Positions 36,700-48,888 of a stretch of DNA of 64,000 nucleotides are shown here, one piece after another. The position numbers and the translations under genes are program-made. The notes under the pieces are model-generated. The model was not told the DNA's origin and ran no database searches. It worked only from the letters and a program-made list of their open reading frames with translations. Position 1 is the stretch's first letter; each line of letters opens with the position of its first letter. The DNA is from Rhodococcoides corynebacterioides NBRC 14404 (GTDB lineage Bacteria > Actinomycetota > Actinomycetes > Mycobacteriales > Mycobacteriaceae): NCBI RefSeq assembly GCF_001894765.1, contig NZ_BCWV01000004.1, positions 1 through 64,000 of the forward strand, in the 5' to 3' direction.

Positions 36700-37389
36700 T
36701 CACGTCGCGCGCGCGTCGGCCGCACCGGCGACCCGCGGCCGCATGGCGGACACGACGTAGTCCACCCCGGTGACGACGGTGAGGATCACCGCGGCCCACA
36801 TGAGGGCCATGGCCGCCGGCAACACCGCGGCGGGCAGGGGCATGACGTAGAGCCCGATCGCGACGCCCTGCACCAGGGTCTTCAGCTTGCCGCCGCGACC
36901 GGCCGGAATGACACCGTGCCGCAACACCGCGAACCGCAGGAGTGTGATCCCGACCTCGCGGACACCGATCACCACCGTGATCCACCACGGCAACACCTCC
37001 AGCATGGACAGACCCACCAGGGCCGCTCCGATGAGGGCCTTGTCCGCGATCGGATCGGCCATCTTCCCGAAGTCCGTCACCAGACCGTGCTTGCGGGCCA
37101 ACTGACCGTCGATGCGGTCGGTGATCGCGGCGATCGCGAAGACGGCGAAGGCGGCCCATCGCCACCCGACGCTCTGGCCGCCGTCGACGAACAGAGCCCA
37201 CAGGAACACCGGCACCAGCAGGATGCGCAGCACCGTCAACACGTTGGCGATGTTGAGCAGTGGCGCCGGCCGCACCGCACCGGACGCGGCCACGGAGTCC
37301 TCGCGAGGAGCGGCGGCGCTGCCACCACCGGCCCCTCCGGATGCACGACCGCCCAGCGCGCCCGCCGAGGTGTCGAACTCCGCGCTCAC
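36700..37389 (-). CDS. pgsA: CDP-diacylglycerol-glycerol-3-phosphate 3-phosphatidyltransferase
   Basis: Protein of 229 aa with a 40-residue Ala/Gly-rich N-terminus and six likely membrane spans. The CDP-alcohol phosphotransferase signature DG-x2-AR-x8-G-x3-D-x3-D is complete in TDRIDGQLARKHGLVTDFGK and MADPIADK. It makes phosphatidylglycerol phosphate, the precursor of PG and cardiolipin. It is the homologue of mycobacterial pgsA3 (Rv2746c), always next to clgR. The divergent acetyltransferase gene begins 92 bp away. Confidence 0.93.
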   Translation of the reverse strand: MSAEFDTSAGALGGRASGGAGGGSAAAPREDSVAASGAVRPAPLLNIANVLTVLRILLVPVFLWALFVDGGQSVGWRWAAFAVFAIAAITDRIDGQLARKHGLVTDFGKMADPIADKALIGAALVGLSMLEVLPWWITVVIGVREVGITLLRFAVLRHGVIPAGRGGKLKTLVQGVAIGLYVMPLPAAVLPAAMALMWAAVILTVVTGVDYVVSAMRPRVAGAADARAT

Positions 37390-37468
37390 GTCGGGCAGCC
37401 CGCTCGGCGGGGCGACGACGACGTTGCGGCACTGGGCACAGGCTCACAATATCGGTACCGGCGGGCAC

Positions 37469-37474
37469 TACTGT
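37469..37474 (+). promoter_or_regulatory. -10 element for leaderless argA-type gene
   Basis: TACTGT ends 7 nt before the ATG at 37482, with no ribosome-binding site. The spacing is the same as at gluA, the TauE gene and the hadA-like gene. Confidence 0.5.
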
Positions 37475-37481
37475 CTCCCCC

Positions 37482-38045
37482 ATGACATCCGAGCTCGATC
37501 CGGACCCCGGCGTCGGCCACGACACGCCCGACACGGCGTCGCCGTCCACGGAACGAGTCCGCATCCGACGCGCGCGGACGTCGGACATCCCCGACATCAA
37601 GCGATTGATCGACATCTACGCCGGCCGCATTCTGCTGGAGAAGAACCTGGTCACGCTGTACGAGGCAGTCCAGGAATTCTGGGTCGCGGAAGTCGACGGC
37701 GTCGTGGCGGGATGCGGCGCGCTGCACGTGCTCTGGGCCGATCTCGGCGAGATCCGCACGGTGGCCGTCGACCCCGCCGTCAAGGGCCACGGTGTCGGTC
37801 ATCTGGTGGTCACCACCCTGATCGACGTCGCCCGCGAGCTGCAGTTGTCGCGACTGTTCGTCCTCACCTTCGAGGTGTCCTTCTTCGCGCGGCACGGCTT
37901 CTCGGAGATCGAGGGAACACCGGTCACCGCGGAGGTCTACGCCGAGATGTGCCGGTCCTACGACACCGGCGTCGCCGAGTTCCTCGACCTCAGCTACGTG
38001 AAGCCGAACACCCTGGGCAACACCCGCATGCTGCTGACCCTCTGA
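37482..38045 (+). CDS. argA: Amino-acid N-acetyltransferase (Rv2747-type ArgA)
   Basis: GNAT-fold acetyltransferase of 187 aa, closest in size and place to M. tuberculosis Rv2747, which acetylates glutamate or glutamine for arginine synthesis. After a 27-residue acidic N-terminus the fold starts RVRIRRARTSDIPDIKRLID. Acetyl-CoA binding is expected at IRTVAVDPAVKGHGVGHLVV (Q/R-x2-G-x-G/A type). The last part is SFFARHGFSEIEGTP. It is not the long kinase-fused ArgA of enterobacteria. It appears leaderless. Confidence 0.87.
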   Translation: MTSELDPDPGVGHDTPDTASPSTERVRIRRARTSDIPDIKRLIDIYAGRILLEKNLVTLYEAVQEFWVAEVDGVVAGCGALHVLWADLGEIRTVAVDPAVKGHGVGHLVVTTLIDVARELQLSRLFVLTFEVSFFARHGFSEIEGTPVTAEVYAEMCRSYDTGVAEFLDLSYVKPNTLGNTRMLLTL

Positions 38046-38094
38046 CTCTTCGACCCCCGATCCCTCCGACCCACCCGACTCGAACGGAGCCCCC

Positions 38095-38376
38095 GTGCCG
38101 CACTTCCTCGTCCACTACACCTACTCCCCCAGCACTGCCGACGGTCGTGACCGCGTTCGCGCCGAGCACCGGGACTGGCTGCGGGAGCAGATCGCACAGG
38201 ATCGCGTGGTGACCGCGGGTCCCTACCCCGACGACAGCGGCGCCACGATCGTCGCGCAGGGAACGGACGAGGCCGACGTGCGCGATTTGTTCGCCGACGA
38301 CCCGTTCGTCCGCGACGAGTTGGTGGAGGCGATCGCGGTCCAGGCCTGGAAGCCGGTGCTCGGCGCACTCGCCTGA
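38095..38376 (+). CDS. YciI-like protein
   Basis: Protein of 93 aa with the YCII dimeric alpha/beta-barrel fold: PHFLVHYTYSPSTADGRDRV, RAEHRDWLREQIAQDRVVTAGPY with the conserved His-Asp pair, and FADDPFVRDELVEAIAVQAW. The reaction is unknown in most relatives. It starts with GTG 38095, with GGAG 5 nt upstream, 50 bp after argA. A strong hairpin follows. Confidence 0.87.
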   Translation: MPHFLVHYTYSPSTADGRDRVRAEHRDWLREQIAQDRVVTAGPYPDDSGATIVAQGTDEADVRDLFADDPFVRDELVEAIAVQAWKPVLGALA

Positions 38377-38392
38377 TCGACCCGCACGAACG

Positions 38393-38432
38393 CCACGGCC
38401 CGGCGGATCTCGGAGGATCCGCCGGGCCGTGG
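38393..38432. terminator. Bidirectional terminator between YciI gene and terC
   Basis: Perfect 17-bp stem (CCACGGCCCGGCGGATC) with a 6-nt TCGGAG loop, in the gap between two convergent genes. Confidence 0.85.
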
Positions 38433-38449
38433 TGCGTGTCGAGGCGGGG

Positions 38450-39499
38450 TCAGCGGGCTGTGGTGTCCCGGTCGACCTCGCCGGCAGTCCCGGCGTCGAT
38501 CGGGGCGTCCTCGCGAGCCTTCTGCGCCGACTGTCCGCGCGTCTTGATCAGGCTGGCAATCGTGGTCACGGCCAGGATGCCGACGATGACGCTGAGCGAG
38601 AGGCCCGTGGTGATCTCGGGGACCGCGACGTGCTCACCACCGTTGATGAAGCCCAGCTCGTTCTCGTGCAGAGCATGCAGGACGAGCTTGACGCCGATGA
38701 ACGCGAGCACCAGCGAGAGGCCGTAGGACAGGTAGACCAAACGGTCGAGCAGGCCGCCGATGAGGAAGTACAGCTGGCGCAGACCCATCAGGGCGAACGC
38801 GTTGGCGGTGAACACGATGTAGGGCTCGGTGGTGAGGCCGTAGATCGCGGGGATCGAGTCGAGCGCGAAGAGGATGTCGGTGAAGCCGATGACCACCAGC
38901 GCCATCAACATCGGGGTGACCACGCGCTTGCCGTCGATCTTCACCGTCAGGCGGTCACCGTGGTACTCCTCGGTGGTGGGCAGCACCTTCTTGACCAACC
39001 GCATGATCTTGGTCTCTTGCTCGACCTCGTTCTCCTCCTCGTGGCCGGCCTCCTTGATCAGCTTGTAGGCCGTGTAGATGAGGAAGGCGCCGAAGAGGTA
39101 GAACACCCAGCTGAAGTTGTTGATCGCCGCAGCACCGAGGGCGATGAAGCCACCACGCATGACCAAGGCCATCACGATGCCGATCAGCAGCACCTTCTGC
39201 TGGTACTGCCGTGGGACCGAGAAGGTCGTCATGATGATGAGGAAGACGAACAGGTTGTCGACGGACAGCGCCTTCTCGGTGATGTATCCGGCGAAGTACT
39301 CGCCGCCGTAGGTCGACCCGTACTGCCAGAAGACGATGAAGCCGAAGACGACCGCGAGTGCGATGTAGACCGCGGACCAGGTGGCCGATTCCTTGAAGGT
39401 CGGCTCGTGCGGTGTGCGCACGTGGGCGAAGAAGTCGAAGACGAAGAGACCGAGGATCACCACACAGGTGACGATCCAGACGGTGGTGGACACGTTCAT
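38450..39499 (-). CDS. TerC-family integral membrane protein
   Basis: TerC protein of 349 aa with eight or so spans. Conserved acidic membrane motifs are seen: ITEKALSVDNLFVFLIIMTT and VVIGFTDILFALDSIPAIYG, which hold the Asp/Glu-Asn residues thought to bind metal. The central loop is acidic (EAGHEEENEVEQETK). Recent work on TerC relatives supports manganese export and metalation of secreted proteins. The predicted yybP-ykoY riboswitch in its leader agrees with a manganese role. It corresponds to mycobacterial Rv2723 by family, but it has moved next to ftsK here. Confidence 0.92.
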   Translation of the reverse strand: MNVSTTVWIVTCVVILGLFVFDFFAHVRTPHEPTFKESATWSAVYIALAVVFGFIVFWQYGSTYGGEYFAGYITEKALSVDNLFVFLIIMTTFSVPRQYQQKVLLIGIVMALVMRGGFIALGAAAINNFSWVFYLFGAFLIYTAYKLIKEAGHEEENEVEQETKIMRLVKKVLPTTEEYHGDRLTVKIDGKRVVTPMLMALVVIGFTDILFALDSIPAIYGLTTEPYIVFTANAFALMGLRQLYFLIGGLLDRLVYLSYGLSLVLAFIGVKLVLHALHENELGFINGGEHVAVPEITTGLSLSVIVGILAVTTIASLIKTRGQSAQKAREDAPIDAGTAGEVDRDTTAR

Positions 39500-39535
39500 G
39501 TACTCGCTACCTCCGGTAGGCCAGCGTTGGGCTCC

Positions 39536-39654
39536 GGAGGTCTCTCCCGTCGCATCATCGCCGTTGGGTACAGCGCGCGTCGACCGGGGACCCGGATCGA
39601 GTCAGGGCTCGATCGTGCTGACGGGTCCGTCGCGAGTTGGGGATACTCCCCTCC
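39536..39654 (-). ncRNA. yybP-ykoY (manganese) riboswitch in the terC leader
   Basis: On the minus strand the element starts GGAGGGGAGTATCCCC (39654-39639) and ends GGGAGAGACCTCC (39548-39536). The two ends pair (GGAGG with CCTCC) to form the basal stem. The GGGGAGTA and GGGAGAGACC blocks are the most conserved parts of the yybP-ykoY family. Between them, hairpins form from ATCGAG/CTCGAT and GACGGACCCGTC-like segments. The terC start is 37 nt beyond it. Family members sense Mn2+ and commonly precede terC-type genes. Confidence 0.85.
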
Positions 39655-39770
39655 GCTGACAATGATGCCACAGAGACGGTGTGCACCGGCCCAACGAGTG
39701 GTCCACCATCGGTAAAACGCAGGTAAAGCCTGGTCACGCCGGAGTGACGTCACTCACCCCCGTCGACGGC

Positions 39771-42503
39771 CTACTCGTCGTCCCCGCCTTCGGCGGGGTC
39801 GCCGCCCTTGATCGACCACAGCAGACCGTCGAGCTCGTCCGGCTTCACCAGAACGTCACGGGCCTTCGACCCCTCGCTCGGGCCCACGACACCCCGCGTT
39901 TCCATGAGGTCCATGAGTCGGCCCGCCTTGGCGAATCCGACGCGCAGCTTGCGCTGCAGCATCGACGTCGACCCGAACTGGCTGGTGACCACCAGTTCGA
40001 TGGCCTGCAACAGCACGTCGAGGTCGTCGCCGATGTCGGCGTCGACGTCCTTCTTCTCCGCCGCCTTCTGCGCGGTCACACCCTCGGTGTACTCGGGTTC
40101 CGCCTGGTTCTTGGCGAAGTCGACGACGGCCATGATCTCCTCGTCGGTGATGAACGCGCCCTGCAGTCGCGTCGGCTTGCCCGCCCCCATGGGCAGGAAC
40201 AGCGCGTCACCCATACCGATCAGCTTCTCCGCGCCCTGCTGATCGAGGATGACCCGCGAGTCCGTGAGCGACGACGTCGCGAAGGCCAGCCGGGACGGCA
40301 CGTTGGTCTTGATCAGACCGGTGACGACGTCCACCGAGGGACGCTGCGTCGCCAACACCAGGTGGATACCCGCGGCGCGGGCCTTCTGGGTGATGCGCAC
40401 GATCGCTTCCTCGACGTCCCGGGGCGCGGTCATCATGAGGTCCGCCAGCTCGTCGACGATCGCCAGGATGTACGGGTACGGCTTGTAGACCCGCTCGCTG
40501 CCCAGCGGGGCCGTGATCTCGCCGGACCGCACCTTCTTGTTGAAGTCGTCGACATGGCGCACCCGATTGGCCTGCATGTCCTGGTAGCGCTGCTCCATCT
40601 CCTCGACCAGCCACGCCAGCGCGGCCGCGGCCTTCTTCGGCTGCGTGATGATCGGGGTGATGAGGTGCGGGATTCCCTCGTACGGAGTCAGCTCGACCAT
40701 CTTCGGGTCGATGAGGATCATCCGGACTTCCTCGGGCGTGGCCCGGGCGAGCAGGGACACGAGCATCGAGTTCACGAACGACGACTTGCCCGAACCCGTC
40801 GACCCGGCCACCAACAGGTGGGGCATCTTGGCGAGGTTGGCGCTGACGAAGTCGCCCTCGATGTCCTTCCCCAGGCCGATCACCAGCGGGTGGTGGTCCT
40901 TCCGGGTGCTGGGCGCGGTCAGCACGTCGGACAAGCGCACCATCTCGCGGTCGGAGTTGGGCACCTCGATGCCCACGGCGGACTTGCCGGGGATGGGCGC
41001 CAACAGACGCACGTTGTCCGTCGCCACCGCGTACGCGATGTTGCGCGCCAGAGCGGTGATCTTCTCCACCTTCACGCCCGGGCCGAGCTCCACCTCGTAG
41101 CGCGTGACGGTCGGCCCGCGGGTGAACCCGGTGACCGCGGCGTCGATCTTGAACTGCTCGAGGACCTCGGAGATGGCCTCGATCATGGCGTCGTTGGCCT
41201 GACTGCGCGTCTTCGGCGGATCGCCTTCGATCAGCAGGGACAACGACGGCAGGACGTAGTCGCCGTCGACGACACGATCGACCACCATCCGGTCCGCGTC
41301 GGCGTCGGTCGAGTCGGCCGCGGGAACCGGGTCGGGCTTCGGCGTCGCTGCCGGGCGTCGACGAGCGGGCGGGGCGACGGGGACGTACTCGGTGGCCCCA
41401 TCGGCCCCGGCGGTGTCGGGGGCGACCTCCGCGGGCTGCTCGACGGGCCGCGACGGCGTACGCCGACGTCGGGTCGGCGCGGGCACGGCGTCGTCGTCGT
41501 CGTCGTCGAGATCGAATCGCGTCGCGACGTCGAGCGGATCGCCGTACGCGCTCGGGACCCCGGGGGAATGGGCGCCGTAGGACGCGGCGTCGTAGCGATC
41601 GTCACCGTACGGATCGCCGTACGCGTCGTGATGGTCGCCCGAGTAGTCGTCGTACTCGTCGCCGCCGCTCGCGGTCCCGAAGAGCGACCGCAGACGCGCG
41701 GGCACGTCCCGCACCGTCGTTCCGGTGAGCAGGAGAACGCCGAACAGGATGGCGAGCAGGAGAAGCGGGACCGCCAACCACACGGTCACCCCGCCGGCCA
41801 GCGGGCCGCCCACGACGAAGCCGAGGACACCGCCGCCGGAGGCCCGCCCGTCCGCGTCCGCCGGCGAGCCCGCGCCGAGATGCCACAGACCCAGCAGCGG
41901 AAGTCCGACCAACAGCGAGCCGAGGACCAGCCGCGGCCGATCGTCGGGCTTCGGCTCCGTCCGCATGAGCGCGACGGCGAATGTGACGCCGAGCAGCGGG
42001 AGCACCATCGCCGCGCTGCCGACCACGGCGCGCAACCCGATCTCGATCCACTCCCCCACCGGACCGCCGGCGGAGAACCACAGCCCCGCCGCGACCACGA
42101 CGCTGATCGCCAGGGCGCCCAGCGCGAGGCCGTCGCGGCGGTGACCGTGTTCGATGTCGCCCGCGCGGCCGACGGTGCGGGTGGTCGCGCCGACGCCCTT
42201 GGCGGCGAGCGCCCAGCCGGACGCGATTCCTCGGCCGACGGCGCGGGCGGCATTGCCGCCGGCGGACGAGCCGGCGGTCCTGCGTGCGGGTGCGCGCCCC
42301 GTCGTGCTGCGGGTCGACGGCTTGCGCGACCCGGTCGCCTTGCTGGGGCCGGCTGCCCTGCTCGACCCGGCGGCCTTGCGGGGAGCGGTCGGCTTGCGGG
42401 GCGTGGTGACGGTGCGGCCCCCCGACCCTCCGCGCGCGGCGGTCGACCGGGACGATCCGGTCGTACCGGATCGGGACGCGCGCGTACTCGCCTTGCCTGC
42501 CAT
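39771..42503 (-). CDS. ftsK: DNA translocase FtsK
   Basis: FtsK of 910 aa. The first 90 residues are basic and low-complexity (Ser/Thr/Arg/Lys). Four membrane spans follow, including LALGALAISVVVAAGLWF and AVPLLLLAILFGVLLLTGT. An acidic linker comes next (DDYSGDHHDAYGDPYGDDRY). The motor has Walker A HLLVAGSTGSGKSSFVNSML and Walker B in LAIVDELADLM. The C-terminal gamma winged-helix is SMLQRKLRVGFAKAGRLMDL. The protein pumps chromosome ends through the septum and activates XerCD at dif. The same gene lies beside argA/pgsA in M. tuberculosis (Rv2748c). Confidence 0.96.
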   Translation of the reverse strand: MAGKASTRASRSGTTGSSRSTAARGGSGGRTVTTPRKPTAPRKAAGSSRAAGPSKATGSRKPSTRSTTGRAPARRTAGSSAGGNAARAVGRGIASGWALAAKGVGATTRTVGRAGDIEHGHRRDGLALGALAISVVVAAGLWFSAGGPVGEWIEIGLRAVVGSAAMVLPLLGVTFAVALMRTEPKPDDRPRLVLGSLLVGLPLLGLWHLGAGSPADADGRASGGGVLGFVVGGPLAGGVTVWLAVPLLLLAILFGVLLLTGTTVRDVPARLRSLFGTASGGDEYDDYSGDHHDAYGDPYGDDRYDAASYGAHSPGVPSAYGDPLDVATRFDLDDDDDDAVPAPTRRRRTPSRPVEQPAEVAPDTAGADGATEYVPVAPPARRRPAATPKPDPVPAADSTDADADRMVVDRVVDGDYVLPSLSLLIEGDPPKTRSQANDAMIEAISEVLEQFKIDAAVTGFTRGPTVTRYEVELGPGVKVEKITALARNIAYAVATDNVRLLAPIPGKSAVGIEVPNSDREMVRLSDVLTAPSTRKDHHPLVIGLGKDIEGDFVSANLAKMPHLLVAGSTGSGKSSFVNSMLVSLLARATPEEVRMILIDPKMVELTPYEGIPHLITPIITQPKKAAAALAWLVEEMEQRYQDMQANRVRHVDDFNKKVRSGEITAPLGSERVYKPYPYILAIVDELADLMMTAPRDVEEAIVRITQKARAAGIHLVLATQRPSVDVVTGLIKTNVPSRLAFATSSLTDSRVILDQQGAEKLIGMGDALFLPMGAGKPTRLQGAFITDEEIMAVVDFAKNQAEPEYTEGVTAQKAAEKKDVDADIGDDLDVLLQAIELVVTSQFGSTSMLQRKLRVGFAKAGRLMDLMETRGVVGPSEGSKARDVLVKPDELDGLLWSIKGGDPAEGGDDE

Positions 42504-42563
42504 ACCGCTCAGGTTAGTCGGTCGAACCTCACCAGGACCATCCGCAACACGAGCACCACGCCG

Positions 42564-43184
42564 TCAGAACGACCGGTCGAGCGCCTTCAGCGCCGCGACG
42601 TCGGCCTCGTCCCCCTCGAAATCCAGCGCGACGACGTCCCGCCCGAAGGCATGGAGCGCCAGCTCGGACGCCGGTCCCCGCAGGACGACTCGCCGCGATG
42701 CGGACCCGAACGAGCGCGCACCGAACTCCGGGGACTCCCACACCACGGTCACCGGGGCCGACCGGTACGCCTTGCGTCCCATCAGACCACCGATACCCCA
42801 CAGCGCCTTCTCGAGTCGGGGGTCGAGCTCGCGCGGCTCGGCGACCCCGTCGCCACGCAGCACGTCCTCGTGATGGACGAACATCTCGCCGAGATTGGCC
42901 ACGGGATCGAGCAGCCGGAACGGCGACCAGATCGGCGGACCGGATCGCACGTCGGCGAGCAGCTCCTCGAACGGCCGCGTCGCGACGCCGTCCTGCACCG
43001 ACTGCGTGTAGCCGGCCAGCGGCGGGAGCAGGATCCCCACGGACGCGTCCGGCCGACGCTCGCGGACGACGAGGTGGGCGGCGAGATCGCGCACCGTCCA
43101 CTCCCCGCACAGGGTCGGCGCGTCGGGGCCGACCGCGCTCATGGTGTCGACCAGGCGGAGACGTTCGTCGTGGGCAAGGCTCAT
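42564..43184 (-). CDS. TIGR03085/DinB-like mycothiol-type metal-binding protein
   Basis: Protein of 206 aa. The helical-bundle motifs fit the DinB/maleylpyruvate isomerase superfamily: CGEWTVRDLAAHLVVRERRP (one His ligand), LGEMFVHHEDVLRG (two His) and SFGSASRRVVLRGPASELALHAFGR. The TIGR03085 subfamily is actinobacterial; metal binding is expected and some relatives use mycothiol. The reaction is unknown. ATG 43184 is taken; it is divergent from the TauE/SafE gene with 36 bp between them. Confidence 0.82.
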   Translation of the reverse strand: MSLAHDERLRLVDTMSAVGPDAPTLCGEWTVRDLAAHLVVRERRPDASVGILLPPLAGYTQSVQDGVATRPFEELLADVRSGPPIWSPFRLLDPVANLGEMFVHHEDVLRGDGVAEPRELDPRLEKALWGIGGLMGRKAYRSAPVTVVWESPEFGARSFGSASRRVVLRGPASELALHAFGRDVVALDFEGDEADVAALKALDRSF

Positions 43185-43207
43185 GCGAGACGAATCTAGC
43201 CGTGTCG

Positions 43208-43213
43208 TAGCGT
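43208..43213 (+). promoter_or_regulatory. -10 element for leaderless TauE/SafE gene
   Basis: TAGCGT ends 7 nt before the GTG at 43221. No Shine-Dalgarno is present. Confidence 0.45.
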
Positions 43214-43220
43214 CCCAGTC

Positions 43221-43997
43221 GTGCCGGTCACCGAAATCGTCCTGATCCTCCTGGCGGGCTTCGCGGCGGGCGCGATCAACGCCATCGTGGGGTCCGGAAC
43301 GCTGGTCACCTTTCCGACTCTCATCGCGTTCGGCTATCCGCCGGTGACCGCGACCATGAGCAACGCCATCGGTCTCGTCGCGGGGTCGGCGTCCGGCACC
43401 TGGGGCTACCGCGAGGAACTGAAGGGGCAGTGGGGTCGCCTGAAGTGGCAGCTCCCCGGATCGCTGCTCGGCGGCATCCTCGGCGCGTGGCTGCTGCGCC
43501 ACCTGCCCGAGAAGACGTTCACCGCCGTGGTTCCGGTGCTGTTGATCCTGGCGCTGGTGCTCGTGCTGGCCGGCCCCCGAATCCAACGGTGGGCCCAGCA
43601 ACGGTCGGAGCGCAGCGCCGAGACCGGCCTCGGCCGGGGGCGGTTCGTGCTGCTGATCGTCGGCACCTTCGCCGTCGGCGTCTACGGCGGCTACTTCACC
43701 GCCGCGCAGGGCATTCTGCTCATGGGCGTGATGGGCGCCCTGCTCCCGGAGAGCATGCAGCGCATGAACGCCGCGAAGAATCTGCTCTCGCTGGTGGTCA
43801 ACATCGTCGCCGCGCTGTCCTTCACGCTGCTCGCGTTCGATCGGATCAGTTGGGCCGCAGCGGGACTCATCGCCGTGAGCTCGCTGGTCGGCGGGGTGGT
43901 CGGCGCCAGGTACGGCCGACGTCTGTCCCCCACCGCCCTGCGACTGTGCATCGTGGCGATCGGGTTGGTGGGACTCTGGCGGCTCCTCGCCGCCTGA
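43221..43997 (+). CDS. TauE/SafE-family anion permease
   Basis: Membrane protein of 258 aa with about eight spans in two similar halves. The first half holds GFAAGAINAIVGSGTLVTFP, the typical glycine-rich TauE signature, and SNAIGLVAGSASGTWGYREEL. The second half repeats it in FAVGVYGGYFTAAQGILLMG and NAAKNLLSLVVNIVAAL. Members export or import sulfite, sulfoacetate or related sulfur anions. The substrate cannot be told. The start is GTG and probably leaderless. Confidence 0.87.
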   Translation: MPVTEIVLILLAGFAAGAINAIVGSGTLVTFPTLIAFGYPPVTATMSNAIGLVAGSASGTWGYREELKGQWGRLKWQLPGSLLGGILGAWLLRHLPEKTFTAVVPVLLILALVLVLAGPRIQRWAQQRSERSAETGLGRGRFVLLIVGTFAVGVYGGYFTAAQGILLMGVMGALLPESMQRMNAAKNLLSLVVNIVAALSFTLLAFDRISWAAAGLIAVSSLVGGVVGARYGRRLSPTALRLCIVAIGLVGLWRLLAA

Positions 43998-44016
43998 GTC
44001 CCACCGATCGACTGCG

Positions 44017-47655
<3,639 letters not shown>

Positions 47656-47664
47656 CCGCCGAGC

Positions 47665-48888
47665 CTAGGAGACGGCGACGCGCAGATCGCGGGCCAGGTC
47701 GCCGCGGTCACCTACCGCGACGTCGACGTCCAACCACTCGGCCATCGCGCGCACCGAACCCGCCAGGGCGGCCGCGACCTCGGCGCGGCGACCCCGCGCG
47801 TCGACCGAGTCCTCGGAGAACGCCCCCGGCACGGTCAGCAGACCCGCCGCACGGTCCACCCGTAGGTCGACCCGGGCGACCAACTCGTCGTTCAGCAGGA
47901 ACGGGAAGACGTAGTAGCCGTACCGCCGCTGCGCCTCGGGCGTGTAGATCTCGATGCGGTAGTGGAAGTCGAACACGCGCTCGGTACGCGCGCGGCCGAA
48001 GATCAGCGGGTCGAACGGGCACAGCAACGCCGCCGTGTCGACGGCACGGGGTCGGCGTGCGTCGACGTGACGGTAGGCCGGGTCCTTCCACCCCGCGACC
48101 GTCGTCGGCACGACTCGTCCCGCATCGACGAGGTCGGCGAGGGCGGCGGTGGTCTGCGCCGCGGAGAGCCGGTAGTAGTCGCGCAGGTCGGCCGCGGTCG
48201 CGATGCCCATCGCGGCAGCGGAGTGGTCGACGAGGCGACGCACCGCATCCTCCTCGCCGACGCGCTGCGCCGCGACGTCCGGGGGCAGGACACGCTCGGT
48301 CAGGTCGTAGACCCGGACGAAGTTGGTGCGCCGCGGCACCGTGAGAACGCCACTGGCGAACAGTTGCTCGCACACCACCTTGACGTCGCTGTGGTCCCAC
48401 CACGGTCCCTTGGGCCCGGGCCGACGACGATCGAGCGCCACCTCGAGGTCCCGCGCGGTGGCGGGGCCGCCGTCGCGGATCGCGTCCAGGACGTCGTCGA
48501 CCAACCGCGGGTGTCGCTCGGCGACGCGCTGCGCACCGCCCCACCGGCCGTGGACGTAGCGGTCCATCCGCCAGCGCAGCAACGGCCAGTCCTCGACGGG
48601 GACGAAGGCCGCCTCGTGCGCCCAGTACTCGACCATCAGGCGCGGTGACCGCGCGGTGTCGGACCACGCGGCGCGGTCCAGCGCCGACCGGTCGTACGGA
48701 CCGACGCGGCTGAACACGGGCGCGTAGTGCGCACGAACGGCGGCCGCGACGGAATCGATCTGCAGCAGACGGGTCGTGGCGAGCACCGACGACACGGCGC
48801 GTCGGCCGGACGAGGCGGGCTTCAGCCGCCCGAAGCCCTGCGCCGCCACCGCGATTCGCCGGGCCGTGGCGGCCGGGATCTCACGCAC
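47665..48888 (-). CDS. YcaQ/AlkX-type winged-helix DNA glycosylase
   Basis: Protein of 407 aa of the HTH_42 family. The catalytic QxD signature is present near residue 43 in RLLQIDSVAAAVRAH. Other family segments are EYWAHEAAFVPVEDWPLLRW, ATARDLEVAL (winged helix) and LCPFDPLIFGRARTERVFDFHYRIE. E. coli YcaQ unhooks interstrand crosslinks; Streptomyces relatives protect producers from alkylating antibiotics. No such cluster lies beside it, so a general repair role is likely. It starts with GTG and overlaps the EamA gene by 8 bp. Confidence 0.88.
   Translation of the reverse strand: MREIPAATARRIAVAAQGFGRLKPASSGRRAVSSVLATTRLLQIDSVAAAVRAHYAPVFSRVGPYDRSALDRAAWSDTARSPRLMVEYWAHEAAFVPVEDWPLLRWRMDRYVHGRWGGAQRVAERHPRLVDDVLDAIRDGGPATARDLEVALDRRRPGPKGPWWDHSDVKVVCEQLFASGVLTVPRRTNFVRVYDLTERVLPPDVAAQRVGEEDAVRRLVDHSAAAMGIATAADLRDYYRLSAAQTTAALADLVDAGRVVPTTVAGWKDPAYRHVDARRPRAVDTAALLCPFDPLIFGRARTERVFDFHYRIEIYTPEAQRRYGYYVFPFLLNDELVARVDLRVDRAAGLLTVPGAFSEDSVDARGRRAEVAAALAGSVRAMAEWLDVDVAVGDRGDLARDLRVAVS

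Noticed and set aside
39681-43199. An 1172-codon open frame on the plus strand
   Set aside because: Antisense to ftsK and its neighbour, with low-complexity translation and no family motif.
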